From Paraburkholderia terricola (lineage in GTDB: Bacteria; Pseudomonadota; Gammaproteobacteria; Burkholderiales; Burkholderiaceae): a stretch of 64,000 bases of DNA. Below are positions 18,413 through 27,948 of this stretch, piece after piece. The DNA is taken from positions 186,001 through 250,000 of the forward strand of contig NZ_FRAB01000001.1 of the NCBI RefSeq assembly GCF_900142195.1, read 5' to 3'. Every line of letters begins with the position of its first letter. Within the stretch, counting starts at the first letter, position 1. The notes below the pieces were generated by a model. It did no database searches and was not told the origin of the DNA. It saw only the letters and a list, made by a program, of their open reading frames with translations. The position numbers were made by a program, and so were the translations under genes.

Positions 18413-19105
18413 TCACTCGCCGGTTTGCAGGTTGCTGACGCCGCCCACGGGGTGACCGCCGGCTGCAGCCGCCGAAGCGCCATGGGGGGGAGCCACAGCG
18501 CCGCCGACCGGGTCTCGCGGCGCCGCGACGGCCTTCTTCGCTGTGATCGCCGCGATCGCCGGCGCGCCGGCAGCCGGCACCGCCTGCCCCGCTGCCAGCC
18601 GCTTCAGATCGAACGGCTGCGGATCGGAATCGTCGACGTTCATCCGCTCGCCCGCCACCGAGCCGTCGGCGGCGAACCTGCCGACCCAATTGCCGGTGAT
18701 ATGCGTGCCGTCGTTCGACTCCTCGACTTCGAGGGTGTCGCCGTCGCGATCGCCCGCGATCAGGATCACTTCGCCGCTATCGGTGTACTGATACTCGCCG
18801 TGCACGCCGGACGGATCGTCGGTTTTCGCGCCGAGCCGCAGCACGATCTGACGCGCGCCCAGCATGCCGGCGTAGCGCGGAAATCTGGCGAATTCAGGGC
18901 TCGGCTTGAGCGGCAACTGAATCGGCGCAGGCGCCGCCAGTTCCTTGACGGCGTCGCTTTCCGCCCATGCCTGCGCGGGCACCCAAGCCACCGCGCCCGC
19001 ACACAGCAAGGCGGCGGCACCGAGCACGCGCCGAAGAAAGTGCCCTTGTGCGGCCGTCCAACCGCGCCGACGCACCGCGCGCGACATCGCTTCCAATTCC
19101 CGCAT
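18413..19105 (-). CDS. Secreted hypothetical protein, 230 aa
   Basis: Not recognised. An N-terminal basic stretch and hydrophobic segment (about residues 27-42, VLGAAALLCAGAVAWVPAQA) followed by AWA-ES look like a Sec signal peptide with a long n-region. The mature part has a beta-rich domain (YQYTDSGEVILIAGDRDGD, ITGNWVGRFAADG) and an Ala/Pro/Gly-rich tail. The start at 19105 has AAGGAAG 6 bases upstream; an ATG at 19162 is in frame. It follows bktB by 82 bases on the same strand and could be co-transcribed, but a role in PHA metabolism is not indicated by its sequence. Confidence 0.7.
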   Translation of the reverse strand: MRELEAMSRAVRRRGWTAAQGHFLRRVLGAAALLCAGAVAWVPAQAWAESDAVKELAAPAPIQLPLKPSPEFARFPRYAGMLGARQIVLRLGAKTDDPSGVHGEYQYTDSGEVILIAGDRDGDTLEVEESNDGTHITGNWVGRFAADGSVAGERMNVDDSDPQPFDLKRLAAGQAVPAAGAPAIAAITAKKAVAAPRDPVGGAVAPPHGASAAAAGGHPVGGVSNLQTGE

Positions 19106-19116
19106 CCGTTTCTTCC

Positions 19117-19138
19117 TTATTGCTGACTTATTGCTGAC
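19117..19138 (-). repeat. 11-bp tandem duplication at the translation start region
   Basis: Two perfect adjacent copies of ttattgctgac just upstream of the gene starting at 19105; the nearer copy touches its Shine-Dalgarno sequence. Confidence 0.8.
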
Positions 19139-19187
19139 ACTGCCCGATACCTGTGACGGCATGCGTTCCGCGCATTCCCGACGAGCC

Positions 19188-20372
19188 TCAGATTCTTTCG
19201 AAGATCGCCGCGATGCCCTGCCCGCCGCCGATGCACATCGTGACGAGCGCGTAACGGCCGCCCACCCGTTGCAATTCGTAGAGCGCCTTGACGGTGATCA
19301 GCGCGCCGGTCGCGCCGATCGGATGGCCGAGCGAAATGCCCGAGCCGTTCGGATTGACCTTGGCCGGATCGAAGCCGAGTTCCTTGCTGACCGCGCACGC
19401 CTGAGCGGCAAACGCTTCGTTCGCCTCGATCACGTCGAGGTCGGCGACCGTCAGCCCGGCTCGCTCCAGCGCCTTGCGGGTGGCCGGCACCGGGCCGATG
19501 CCCATATAAGCCGGATCGACGCCGGCATGCGCATACGACACCAGGCGCGCCAACGGCTTGATGCCGCGCTGCTCGGCCACGCCGCGTTCCATCAGCACGA
19601 CGGCGGCCGCGGCGTCGTTGATGCCGGATGCGTTGCCGGCCGTGACCGTGCCGTTTTCCTTCGCGAACACCGGCTTGAGCTTCGAGAAGTCTTCGGGCGT
19701 GGCGTTCATGCGCGCGTGCTCGTCCGTGTCGAACACGACGTCGCCCTTCCTCGACGCAATCGTGATCGGCAGGATCTGTTCCTTGAAGTAGCCGCTCGTG
19801 ATCGCATTGGCCGCGCGGCGATGCGATTCGAGCGCGAGCGCGTCTTGCGCCTCGCGCGAAATGTCGTACTTGCGCGCGACGTTTTCGGCGGTCACGCCCA
19901 TATGGATCGACTGGAACGGATCGTTCAGCGCGCCCACCATCATGTCGACGAGGCGCGCGTCGCCCATGCGCTGACCGAAGCGCGCGGCGGGCATCGAATA
20001 AGGCGCGCGGCTCATGTTTTCCGCGCCGCCGCCGATCGCGATGTCGGCGTCGCCGAGCAGCACGCTTTGCGCGGCCGACACGATCGCCTGCAAGCCCGAA
20101 CCGCACAGGCGGTTCACCGTCAACGCGGGCGCGTGCTGCGCGACACCGCCGTTGATCGCGGCCACGCGCGCCAGATACATGTCTTTCGCTTCGGTATGCA
20201 CGACGTTGCCGAACACCACGTGACCGACTTCGTCGCCCGAAACGTTCGCGCGCGCCAGCGCTTCACGCACGACGCGTGCGCCGAGATCGGTCGGCGGAAA
20301 ATCCTTCAGGCTGCCGCCAAAACCGCCGATTGCGGTACGCACACCGCTCACCACCACTACGTCCCGTTGCAT
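19188..20372 (-). CDS. bktB: Beta-ketothiolase, BktB type
   Basis: 394 residues. A biosynthetic thiolase condensing acyl-CoA and acetyl-CoA. The nucleophilic Cys is in NRLCGSGLQAI, the His in the C-terminal half is in GHPIGATGA, and the second catalytic Cys is in MCIGGGQG. Sequence features such as VVVSGVRTAIGGFGGSLKDF and VTMCIGGGQGIAAIFERI resemble Ralstonia BktB, which accepts longer 3-ketoacyl-CoA than PhaA and supports 3-hydroxyvalerate units. AGGAG lies 6 bases before the ATG at 20372. It lies apart from phaA in the same PHA region and downstream of kdgK. Confidence 0.9.
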   Translation of the reverse strand: MQRDVVVVSGVRTAIGGFGGSLKDFPPTDLGARVVREALARANVSGDEVGHVVFGNVVHTEAKDMYLARVAAINGGVAQHAPALTVNRLCGSGLQAIVSAAQSVLLGDADIAIGGGAENMSRAPYSMPAARFGQRMGDARLVDMMVGALNDPFQSIHMGVTAENVARKYDISREAQDALALESHRRAANAITSGYFKEQILPITIASRKGDVVFDTDEHARMNATPEDFSKLKPVFAKENGTVTAGNASGINDAAAAVVLMERGVAEQRGIKPLARLVSYAHAGVDPAYMGIGPVPATRKALERAGLTVADLDVIEANEAFAAQACAVSKELGFDPAKVNPNGSGISLGHPIGATGALITVKALYELQRVGGRYALVTMCIGGGQGIAAIFERI

Positions 20373-20439
20373 CGCTCGCTCCTCTTCAGTCTCCGAGATG
20401 AATGTGCCTTGGCGGGCCGCACGTCGCGGTACGTTGCGA

Positions 20440-21387
20440 TCAGCCCGCCAGGATGTGTTCGACCGTGGCCCGCGAAGGAATCGGCGCAACCGCGCCATAA
20501 CCTTGCGTCGACAGCGCGGCGGCGACGTTCGCGTAACGCGCCGCTTCAAAGGGATCGTCGCCCGCGACGAGGCGCGCGATGAACGCGCCGCCGAAGCAGT
20601 CGCCCGCGCCGGTTGCGTCGACCGCGTTGACGAGGTGGCCCGGCACCACACGCCGTTCGTCGGGCGTCGCGATGTACGAGCCTTCCTTGCCGAGCTTGAG
20701 CGCGACCACGCGCGGACCGTGCGACAGCAGGTAATCGACGATCTCGTCGCGCCCGGTCAAGCCGGTGAGTTCGGTGACGTCGTCCCAGCTCGGCAGGCAG
20801 ATGTCGGTCTGACGGATCGCTTCGAGCATCACCGCACGCGCTCTCGCGAGCGGCCACAGCTTCAGACGCAGGTTCGTATCGAAGCTCACGCGCACGCCGT
20901 TCGCGCGCGCATGCGCGATCGCTTCCAGCACCGCGTCGCAAGCGCTCAGGCTGATCGCAAGGCTGATGCCGGAAAGATGGACGACCTTGGCCGCGGCGAT
21001 CGCCTCGAGCGGCAGATCGTGCGGCGCGTAGCGGCTCGCGGCGGAGCCGGCGCGCAGATAGTCGAACGCATGGCCGTTGGGACCGTGCGAGACGAAATAC
21101 ACGCCGGTCGACGCGCGTTCATCGACGCGCACGAGCGATGTGTCCACCTGCTCGCGCTCCCACAGATCGATCAGCAAACGCCCGAAATGATCGCTGCCGA
21201 CCGCGGACACGAAGCCGGTCCGCGCGCCCTGCCGTGCGGCCGCGATACAGAAGTTCGACGTATCGCCGCCGAAGCCTTGCAGATAGTTCGGCTGGTCTTT
21301 CGCCGACTGGTTGAATTCGATCATCGCCTCGCCGAGCGCGAGGATGTCCGGGGTATGGGTTCCCGGCATATGAAGGCTTGCCGTCAT
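20440..21387 (-). CDS. kdgK: PfkB-family sugar kinase, probable 2-dehydro-3-deoxygluconokinase
   Basis: 315 residues of the ribokinase fold. The N-terminal GGDTSNFCIAAARQGA and the C-terminal catalytic-base motif NAVDATGAGDCFGGAF are diagnostic of the PfkB family. ALGEAMIEFNQ and FDYLRAGSAASRYAP fit KDG kinase, which phosphorylates 2-keto-3-deoxygluconate for the Entner-Doudoroff route. Specificity is inferred. It starts 3 bases after the rimO stop and its ribosome binding site (GAGGT) lies inside the rimO end, so the pair is translationally coupled although functionally unrelated. Confidence 0.85.
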   Translation of the reverse strand: MTASLHMPGTHTPDILALGEAMIEFNQSAKDQPNYLQGFGGDTSNFCIAAARQGARTGFVSAVGSDHFGRLLIDLWEREQVDTSLVRVDERASTGVYFVSHGPNGHAFDYLRAGSAASRYAPHDLPLEAIAAAKVVHLSGISLAISLSACDAVLEAIAHARANGVRVSFDTNLRLKLWPLARARAVMLEAIRQTDICLPSWDDVTELTGLTGRDEIVDYLLSHGPRVVALKLGKEGSYIATPDERRVVPGHLVNAVDATGAGDCFGGAFIARLVAGDDPFEAARYANVAAALSTQGYGAVAPIPSRATVEHILAG

Positions 21388-21390
21388 CGC

Positions 21391-22782
21391 TTATACCTCG
21401 CCCCACAGATCGTGGCCGTCGGCGCCGGTGATCTTCACCGAGACGAAATCGCCCACCTTGTAGCGCTTCGACGCCTTCGTGGTCGGCGCGATATACACGA
21501 CGCCGTCGATCTCCGGCGCATCCGCCGCGGTGCGGCCAATGCCGCCGTCGGCGTTGATCTCGTCGACCAGCACCTTCAGCGTCTTGCCGACCTTCCTTGC
21601 GATGCGCTTCGCCGACACTTCCTCGGCGACTTCCATGAAGCGCGCGCGGCGCGCTTCACGCACTTCGTCGGGCAACGCGCCGTCGAGTTCGTTGGCGGTG
21701 GCGCCTTCGACCGGCGAATAGGCGAAGCAGCCGACCCGATCCAGTTCGGCCTCGCGGATGAAATCGAGCAGCGTTTCGAACTGCTCCTCGGTCTCGCCCG
21801 GAAAGCCGGCGATGAACGTGCTGCGGATCGTCAGGTCGGGACATGCCGCGCGCCAGGCCTTCACGCGCTCCATCACTTTTTCGGCATTGGCCGGACGCTT
21901 CATGCGCTTGAGCACTTCGGGATGCGCGTGCTGGAACGGCACGTCGAGATACGGCAGGACGTGGCCCTTATACGGGCCTTCGGCCATCATCGGAATGACT
22001 TCGTCGACGCTCGGATACGGATACACATAATGCAGGCGCACCCACGCGCCGTATTGCGCGGCGAGTTCGCCGAGCGCGCCGACCAGATCGGTCATGCGCG
22101 TCTTGATCGGCTTGCCGTTCCAGAAACCGGTGCGGTATTTCACGTCGACGCCATAGGCGCTCGTGTCCTGCGAAATCACCAGCAGTTCCTTCACGCCCGA
22201 CTTGAACAGATTCTCCGCTTCGAGCATGACCTCGGCGACCGGGCGCGACACGAGGTCGCCGCGCATCGACGGGATGATGCAGAACGTGCAGCGGTGGTTG
22301 CAGCCTTCGGAAATTTTCAGGTACGCGTAGTGGCGCGGCGTGAGCTTCACGCCCGCGGCCGGCACCAGATCGACGAACGGATCGTGCGGCTTCGGCAAAT
22401 GGTTGTGCACCGCCTGCATCACCTCGCCCACCGCGTGCGGGCCGGTCACGGCCAGCACCTTCGGATGCACTTCCTCGATCAGGCCTGAGCCGCTCGCGCT
22501 TTTCTTCGCGCCGAGGCAGCCGGTGACGATCACCTTGCCGTTTTCGCTGAGCGCCTCGCCGATCGCGTCGAGGCTTTCCTGCACTGCTTCGTCGATGAAG
22601 CCACACGTGTTGACGACCACGAGGTCGGCACCGTCGTAAGTGCCGGAAATTTCGTAACCTTCGGCGCGCAACTGCGTGATGATCTGCTCGGAGTCGACCA
22701 AAGCTTTAGGGCAGCCGAGGCTGACGAATCCGACCTTCGGAACGGAAGGCGTCGGCGTGGCGGGGGAACGGGTTTGCGACAT
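21391..22782 (-). CDS. rimO: Ribosomal protein S12 methylthiotransferase
   Basis: 463 residues, a radical-SAM methylthiotransferase modifying an Asp of ribosomal protein S12. The N-terminal MTTase domain has [16 protein letters not shown] and NTCGFIDEA with cluster Cys; the radical SAM motif is [19 protein letters not shown]-terminal TRAM domain binds RNA. The GCPK and FIPS features separate RimO from MiaB. The ATG at 22782 is preferred over an upstream start that would add 34 noncoding-looking residues. It is the first gene of a rimO-kdgK unit. Confidence 0.96.
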   Translation of the reverse strand: MSQTRSPATPTPSVPKVGFVSLGCPKALVDSEQIITQLRAEGYEISGTYDGADLVVVNTCGFIDEAVQESLDAIGEALSENGKVIVTGCLGAKKSASGSGLIEEVHPKVLAVTGPHAVGEVMQAVHNHLPKPHDPFVDLVPAAGVKLTPRHYAYLKISEGCNHRCTFCIIPSMRGDLVSRPVAEVMLEAENLFKSGVKELLVISQDTSAYGVDVKYRTGFWNGKPIKTRMTDLVGALGELAAQYGAWVRLHYVYPYPSVDEVIPMMAEGPYKGHVLPYLDVPFQHAHPEVLKRMKRPANAEKVMERVKAWRAACPDLTIRSTFIAGFPGETEEQFETLLDFIREAELDRVGCFAYSPVEGATANELDGALPDEVREARRARFMEVAEEVSAKRIARKVGKTLKVLVDEINADGGIGRTAADAPEIDGVVYIAPTTKASKRYKVGDFVSVKITGADGHDLWGEV

Positions 22783-22913
22783 AGGTGGGGTCCGGCGTAT
22801 AGCGGTGGCGATGGCGACAATGGGGACGGCGCGTCGAGGCAAGCGAGGTTCAAGGGTCACGAGCGACCCACCTGCGAGAAACACTCCGCGACGCCCCGCG
22901 CAATCAACCCGCT

Positions 22914-22919
22914 ATTGTA
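22914..22919 (-). promoter_or_regulatory. rimO promoter -10 element
   Basis: TACAAT on the minus strand inside GGTACAATAGCGGG, 130 bases upstream of rimO. It matches the block before serB at 12 of 13 positions. Confidence 0.4.
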
Positions 22920-23010
22920 CCGTGCCGATGGCCGCGCAATCGCGCGGCGCGGCTGGGCGCGCTGCGCGCAATCGACGCCCGCCGGCCGCCGATTGGTCCG
23001 GCTCACGCCC

Positions 23011-23628
23011 TTACTTGTTCTCCGGCTCCGGATTGTTTTGCGGATTGGCCGGCGCGCCCGGCGCGGCAGCCGCATTGCCCGGCCCGCCCGGCGGAAACGG
23101 GAACGTGGCGAACATCGTCTTCGCCTGGTTCTGCATCTGCTCCTGCATCTGCACGAACATATTCTTCGACTGCTCGATGTAGCTGGTCATCATGCCCTGC
23201 ATCATCGGCGCCTGCATGTTCATGAACTGCGACCAGACCTCGGGATTCATCGCCTTGCCTTCGTACAGATTCTTCGACTGGTCGGCGAGCTTCGCCTGAA
23301 TGTCGATGAAGGCCTGGATGTTCTTCTCCAGATAGGTGCCCATCATGCCCTGCATCGCATGACCGTAGAAACGGATGATTTGCGAGAGCATCGACGACGA
23401 GAACATCGGCAAGCCGCCGCTCTCCTCTTCCAGAATGATCTGCAACAGGATGGCGCGCGTCAGGTCCTCGTTGCTCTTGGCATCGATGACCTTGAAATCC
23501 TCCTGATCGAGCACGAGCTGTTTGACGTCCGTCAGCGTGATGTACGTGCTTGTCTCGGTATCGTAGAGCCGACGATTCGGATATTTCTTGATCAGTCGTT
23601 CGGCTGTTTTCTTTGTAGTAGTAGTCAT
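23011..23628 (-). CDS. phaR: Polyhydroxyalkanoate synthesis repressor
   Basis: 205 residues. The N-terminal KKYPNRRLYDTETSTYITL is the signature of the PHB/PHA accumulation regulator DNA-binding domain (about residues 8-70). A helical middle (GTYLEKNIQAFIDIQAKLA) and Met/Gln-rich helices (MQGMMTSYIEQSKNMFVQM) likely bind PHA granules. A Pro/Gly/Asn tail follows. PhaR senses PHA granules and represses phasin and its own gene; no phasin gene is in the window. It lies 133 bases downstream of phaB on the same strand. Confidence 0.95.
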   Translation of the reverse strand: MTTTTKKTAERLIKKYPNRRLYDTETSTYITLTDVKQLVLDQEDFKVIDAKSNEDLTRAILLQIILEEESGGLPMFSSSMLSQIIRFYGHAMQGMMGTYLEKNIQAFIDIQAKLADQSKNLYEGKAMNPEVWSQFMNMQAPMMQGMMTSYIEQSKNMFVQMQEQMQNQAKTMFATFPFPPGGPGNAAAAPGAPANPQNNPEPENK

Positions 23629-23761
23629 GTAACGCCTTTGAGCGCGAGTTGCGCGCGAAAACGGCGTCTTGCCGGCTGCGCAATCGGGTCATTGCGCAGG
23701 CGAGACGCCGCCGGAACCATCCGAGCCGAAGCGCGCTGCCTTGTGAGCGGCGCGCCGTGAC

Positions 23762-24502
23762 TCAGCCCATATGCAAACCGCCGTTCAGCGAAAAATCCGC
23801 GCCCGTGGAGAAACCCGATTCGTCCGAGGCGAGCCACGCAACGATGGAGCCGATTTCGTCCGGCTGACCGAGACGGCGCACCGGAATCGTCGCGACGATC
23901 TTTTCCAGCACGTCCGGGCGGATCGACTTGACCATGTCGGTGCCGATGTAGCCGGGCGACACGGTGTTGACCGTCACGCCCTTGGTGGCCACTTCCTGCG
24001 CCAACGACATCGTGAAGCCGTGAATGCCGGCTTTCGCGGTCGAGTAGTTGGTCTGGCCGAACTGGCCCTTCTGCCCGTTCACCGACGAAATGTTGATGAC
24101 GCGGCCCCAGCCGCGCTCCACCATGCCGTCGATCACCTGCTTGGTGACGTTGAAGAGGCTCGTGAGGTTGGTGTCGATCACCGCCGTCCAGTCTTCATGC
24201 GTCATCTTGCGGAACACCACGTCGCGCGTGATGCCGGCGTTGTTCACCAGCACGTCGATCTCGCCGACTTCGGCCTTGACCTTGTCGAACGCGGCCTTGG
24301 TGGACTCCCAGTCGCCGACGTTGCCTTCGGACGCGATGAAATCGTAGCCCAGCGCCTTCTGCTCCTCGAGCCACTTCACGCGGCGCGGCGAGTTCGGGCC
24401 GCAACCCGCGACGACCTTGAAGCCCTCTTTGTGCAGCCGTTGGCAAATGCTCGTGCCGATGCCGCCCATCCCGCCCGTTACGTACGCAATTCGCTGTGTC
24501 AT
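23762..24502 (-). CDS. phaB: Acetoacetyl-CoA reductase
   Basis: 246 residues, a short-chain dehydrogenase reducing acetoacetyl-CoA to (R)-3-hydroxybutyryl-CoA with NADPH. The cofactor loop is TGGMGGIGTSICQRL, and the catalytic triad is spread over ISSVNGQKGQFGQTNYSTAKAG (Ser, Tyr, Lys). Length and motifs match Ralstonia PhaB. GGAGTG lies 5 bases before the ATG at 24502. It follows phaA after a 222-base gap that holds a hairpin, so it may have separate or reduced expression. Confidence 0.96.
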   Translation of the reverse strand: MTQRIAYVTGGMGGIGTSICQRLHKEGFKVVAGCGPNSPRRVKWLEEQKALGYDFIASEGNVGDWESTKAAFDKVKAEVGEIDVLVNNAGITRDVVFRKMTHEDWTAVIDTNLTSLFNVTKQVIDGMVERGWGRVINISSVNGQKGQFGQTNYSTAKAGIHGFTMSLAQEVATKGVTVNTVSPGYIGTDMVKSIRPDVLEKIVATIPVRRLGQPDEIGSIVAWLASDESGFSTGADFSLNGGLHMG

Positions 24503-24670
24503 AACCTACACTCCATTATCGTTTTCGAGGCGCCGACCGGCTGCCTCTTCCCTCGTCCTTGCTTCATCTCCGCTGCCGCCGGGCGACCGGCCGACGAGGC
24601 CACTGCTGAACGCGCGCCACCTGCTGCAATGCCACCGGCTGCAATGTGACGCGCGGCAACGCTCATGCTC

Positions 24671-24710
24671 GATGCCGGCTTACGGCGCTTACCGCGCCAC
24701 GTCCGGCATC
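24671..24710 (-). other. Nested hairpin between phaA and phaB
   Basis: GATGCCGG (24671-24678) pairs with CCGGCATC (24703-24710); inside it GGCGC and GCGCC form a second stem. It starts 15 bases after the phaA stop and has no T-run. It could attenuate, process or stabilise the phaA-phaB transcript. Confidence 0.5.
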
Positions 24711-24724
24711 TATGGACGTGCCTC

Positions 24725-25906
24725 TCAGGCGCGCTCGACCGCCAGCGCCACGCCCATGCCGCCGCCGATGCACAGCGACGCGAGACCCTTCTTCGCGTCG
24801 CGCTTCTGCATTTCGTGCAGCAGCGTGACGAGAATCCGGCAACCGGACGCGCCGATCGGATGACCGATCGCAATCGCGCCGCCGTTCACGTTGACCTTCG
24901 ACGTGTCCCAGCCCATCTGCTGATGCACGGCGAGCGCCTGCGCGGCAAACGCCTCGTTGATTTCCATCAGGTCGAGGTCGGCCGGCGACCAGCCCGCGCG
25001 CTCGAGGCAACGGCGCGACGCCGGCACCGGGCCCATGCCCATCACCTTCGGATCGACGCCCGCGTTCGCATAAGCCTTGATGCGCGCGAGCGGCGTGAGG
25101 CCCAGTGCTTCCGCCTTCTTCGCCGACATGACGAGCACCGCCGCGGCGCCGTCGTTCAGGCCCGACGCATTGGCCGCCGTGACCGTGCCTTCCTTCGAGA
25201 AGGCCGGCTTCAGGCTCGCCAGCGACTCGGCCGTCACGCCGTGACGCACGAACTCGTCCGTCGCGAAACGCAGCGGCTCGCCCTTGCGTTGCGGGATCTC
25301 GATCGGCACGATTTCGTCGTTGAAACGGCCGGACTTTTGCGCGGCCTCCGCCTTGTTCTGCGACAGCGCCGCGAACGCGTCCTGCTGCTCACGGGTGATG
25401 CCGTGTTCCTTGGCGACGTTTTCCGCCGTCACGCCCATGTGATACTGGTTGTAGACGTCCCACAAGCCGTCGACGATCATCGAGTCGACCAGCTTCGCGT
25501 CGCCCATGCGGAAACCGTCGCGCGAGCCCGGCAGCACGTGCGGCGCCGCGCTCATGTTTTCCTGACCGCCGGCGATCACGATGTCCGCGTCGCCCGCGAT
25601 GATCGCGTTGGCTGCGAGCATCACGGCCTTCAGGCCCGAGCCGCACACCTTGTTGATCGTCATGCCGGGCACGGCCGAGGGCAGCCCCGCCTTGATCAGC
25701 GACTGACGCGCCGGGTTCTGGCCCGAGCCCGCCGTCAACACCTGACCGAGGATGACCTCGCTGACCTGCTCGGGCTTCAGACCGGCCCGCTCGAGCACGG
25801 CGCGAATCACCGCGGCGCCCAGATCGGGCGCGGCGATCTTCGCCAGCGACCCACCGAATTTGCCTACTGCCGTACGAGCGGCCGATACGATCACAACATC
25901 AGTCAT
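24725..25906 (-). CDS. phaA: Acetyl-CoA acetyltransferase of PHA synthesis
   Basis: 393 residues, condensing two acetyl-CoA to acetoacetyl-CoA. Catalytic Cys is in [12 protein letters not shown], His in GHPIGASG, and the second Cys in [12 protein letters not shown]. The start [19 protein letters not shown] at 25906 gives the usual 393 residues and has GGAGG 8 bases upstream; an in-frame ATG six bases earlier sits too close to GGAGG. It follows phaC by 146 bases. It differs clearly from BktB in the same window. Confidence 0.95.
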   Translation of the reverse strand: MTDVVIVSAARTAVGKFGGSLAKIAAPDLGAAVIRAVLERAGLKPEQVSEVILGQVLTAGSGQNPARQSLIKAGLPSAVPGMTINKVCGSGLKAVMLAANAIIAGDADIVIAGGQENMSAAPHVLPGSRDGFRMGDAKLVDSMIVDGLWDVYNQYHMGVTAENVAKEHGITREQQDAFAALSQNKAEAAQKSGRFNDEIVPIEIPQRKGEPLRFATDEFVRHGVTAESLASLKPAFSKEGTVTAANASGLNDGAAAVLVMSAKKAEALGLTPLARIKAYANAGVDPKVMGMGPVPASRRCLERAGWSPADLDLMEINEAFAAQALAVHQQMGWDTSKVNVNGGAIAIGHPIGASGCRILVTLLHEMQKRDAKKGLASLCIGGGMGVALAVERA

Positions 25907-26052
25907 TTCCATGTCCTCCGGGCACGTCGGCCGAATGCGCCGCAGCCCGTCAAGTTAAAAATCTGGTTGTTCCCACGCCCTTGCCGATTCGAACCGACGC
26001 TCCTCGCACCGCGAAAAGCGCCGGGCGGGCGCGCCAAGCCCGCGCAAAAGCC

Positions 26053-27948
26053 CTACTCCCGCTGCCGCACATAACGCCCAGGCGCCGGCTCGATTACCGG
26101 AAACTCAGCTGAGCCGAGGCTGGCGCGCGGCTTCACCTTCTTGCCGCCATACTGATCGAGCCACGTGGTCCATTCGGGCCACCAGCTGCCGGGGACCTCG
26201 GTAGCCGCGTCGAACCATTCGTCCGGGCTTTCGGGAAGGGTCTTCACGTCGCCTTCCAGCGTCCAGTAATTGCGCTTTTTCTTCGCCGGCGGATTGATGA
26301 CGCCCGCGATGTGACCGGACGCGCCGAGCACGAATTTCATCGGCCCGCTCAGGAGCGGCACCGATGCATAGGCGGTTTGCCACGGCACGATGTGGTCGTC
26401 GCGTGAACCGTAGATGAAGGTGGGCACGTCGATCTTCGAGAGGTCGATCGGCTCGCCGCAGGTGGTCAACGCACCCGGCTCGCGCAGACGATTCTCGTGA
26501 TACGTATTGCGCAGATACCAGACGTACATCGGACCCGGCAAGCTGGTCGAATCGCTGTTCCAGTAGAGCAGGTCGAACGGCACCGGCGTGCGCCCCTTGA
26601 GGTAATTGTCGACCACGTAGTTCCACACCAGATCGTTCGGGCGCAGGAACGAAAACGTATTGGCGAATTCGATGCCGCGCATCAGCCCCGGCGGCGCGCC
26701 GTTCTTGCCGCCGATGGTTTGCTCGCGCATCTGCACGTGCGCCTCGTCGACGAATACGTCGAGCACGCCCGTGTCGGAGAAATCGAGCATGGCGGTGAGC
26801 AGCGTCATGGACGCGGCCGGATGTTCGCCGCGTGCCGCGGCGACCGCCAGTGCCGCGGCGAGCATCGTGCCGCCCACGCAGAAACCGAGCGTGTTGATCT
26901 GCTCGCGGCCGCTGATCTGGCTGACCGTGCCGATCGCGGTGAGCACGCCCTCGCCGATATAGTCGTCCCACGTCTTATGCGCGATGGAGGCGTCCGCATT
27001 GCGCCACGAAATCAGAAACACCTGGTGCCCCGAATCCAGCGCGTGAGCGACCAGCGAGTTTTCCGGCTGCAGATCGAGAATGTAGAACTTGTTGATGCAA
27101 GGCGGCACGATCAGGAGCGGCCGCTCGCGCACGGTGGCCGTGCGCGGCTTGTACTGGATCAACTGCATCAGCTCGTTTTCGAACACCACGGAACCTTCGG
27201 TGTTCGCGAGATTTTCGCCGACCACGAAACGCGATTCGTCGGTCTGCGAGATCTTGCCGCGCTGCATGTCGTTGAGCAGATTCATCACGCCCTGCCGCAA
27301 GCTCTCGCCCTGGCTTTCCAGCAGGGTTTTCTGCGCCTCGGGATTGAGTGCGAAGAAGTTGCTCGGCGACGCCGCGGCGGTCCATTGCTGAACGGCGAAA
27401 CGGATGCGCTCGCGCACCTTCGGATCGGCTTCGAGCGCGTCGACCATTTCCTGCAGATAACGCGCGTTCAACAGATACCAGGCGGCCGTGAATGCATAGG
27501 CCGGCGTGGAACTCCATGCGTCGGAACTGAAACGGCGGTCCTTGAGTTCCGGAGCCTTGCTGGTGGAAGTGGCGGCCTGCTGAAGCAGCTCCATCGCTTC
27601 ACGCGAATAGTCGGCTTGCAGTTTCTGCAGACGCTCCGAGGGAATCGCGGCGCTCGGTATGTTGAGACCGGCGAATGAAGGCATTGACGGCATCGTTCCC
27701 GCCGCCAGCTTGCTGAAGTCGGGCATGCCCGGAAAGGACGGCATCTGCGGCATGGACGGCATTGGCGGCACCGCGAAAGGCGTGCCGTTCGCGCCGGGGG
27801 CCGCGCCGAGCGAACGCCATGCGTTCATCCAGGCGTTGAATAATTGCTGCATGCCGGCGGCCGGCGCAGCGCCGCTCGTACCGGCCTGCTGCGTTTTCTC
27901 CTTCGGGGAGTCCGTGCTGGGGGAAGCTGAGGAATGTGATGCTGCCAT
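26053..27948 (-). CDS. phaC: Class I polyhydroxyalkanoate synthase
   Basis: 631 residues. An alpha/beta-hydrolase-like polymerase linking (R)-3-hydroxyacyl-CoA to the growing chain at the granule surface. The lipase-like box is LGFCVGGT with catalytic Cys357; Asp518 (SRDDHIVPW) and His546 (ASGHIAGV) complete the triad. The C-terminus EPAPGRYV matches Ralstonia PhaC. The N-terminal ~130 residues are variable, with Met/Pro repeats (PSMPQMPSFPGMP). The ATG at 27948 gives this length; its ribosome binding site is weak. It heads phaC-phaA-phaB. Confidence 0.96.
   Translation of the reverse strand: MAASHSSASPSTDSPKEKTQQAGTSGAAPAAGMQQLFNAWMNAWRSLGAAPGANGTPFAVPPMPSMPQMPSFPGMPDFSKLAAGTMPSMPSFAGLNIPSAAIPSERLQKLQADYSREAMELLQQAATSTSKAPELKDRRFSSDAWSSTPAYAFTAAWYLLNARYLQEMVDALEADPKVRERIRFAVQQWTAAASPSNFFALNPEAQKTLLESQGESLRQGVMNLLNDMQRGKISQTDESRFVVGENLANTEGSVVFENELMQLIQYKPRTATVRERPLLIVPPCINKFYILDLQPENSLVAHALDSGHQVFLISWRNADASIAHKTWDDYIGEGVLTAIGTVSQISGREQINTLGFCVGGTMLAAALAVAAARGEHPAASMTLLTAMLDFSDTGVLDVFVDEAHVQMREQTIGGKNGAPPGLMRGIEFANTFSFLRPNDLVWNYVVDNYLKGRTPVPFDLLYWNSDSTSLPGPMYVWYLRNTYHENRLREPGALTTCGEPIDLSKIDVPTFIYGSRDDHIVPWQTAYASVPLLSGPMKFVLGASGHIAGVINPPAKKKRNYWTLEGDVKTLPESPDEWFDAATEVPGSWWPEWTTWLDQYGGKKVKPRASLGSAEFPVIEPAPGRYVRQRE

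Noticed and set aside
20398..22488. 696-aa plus frame opposite kdgK and rimO
   Set aside because: Spans two real genes on the other strand with clear motifs; composition is shadow-like.
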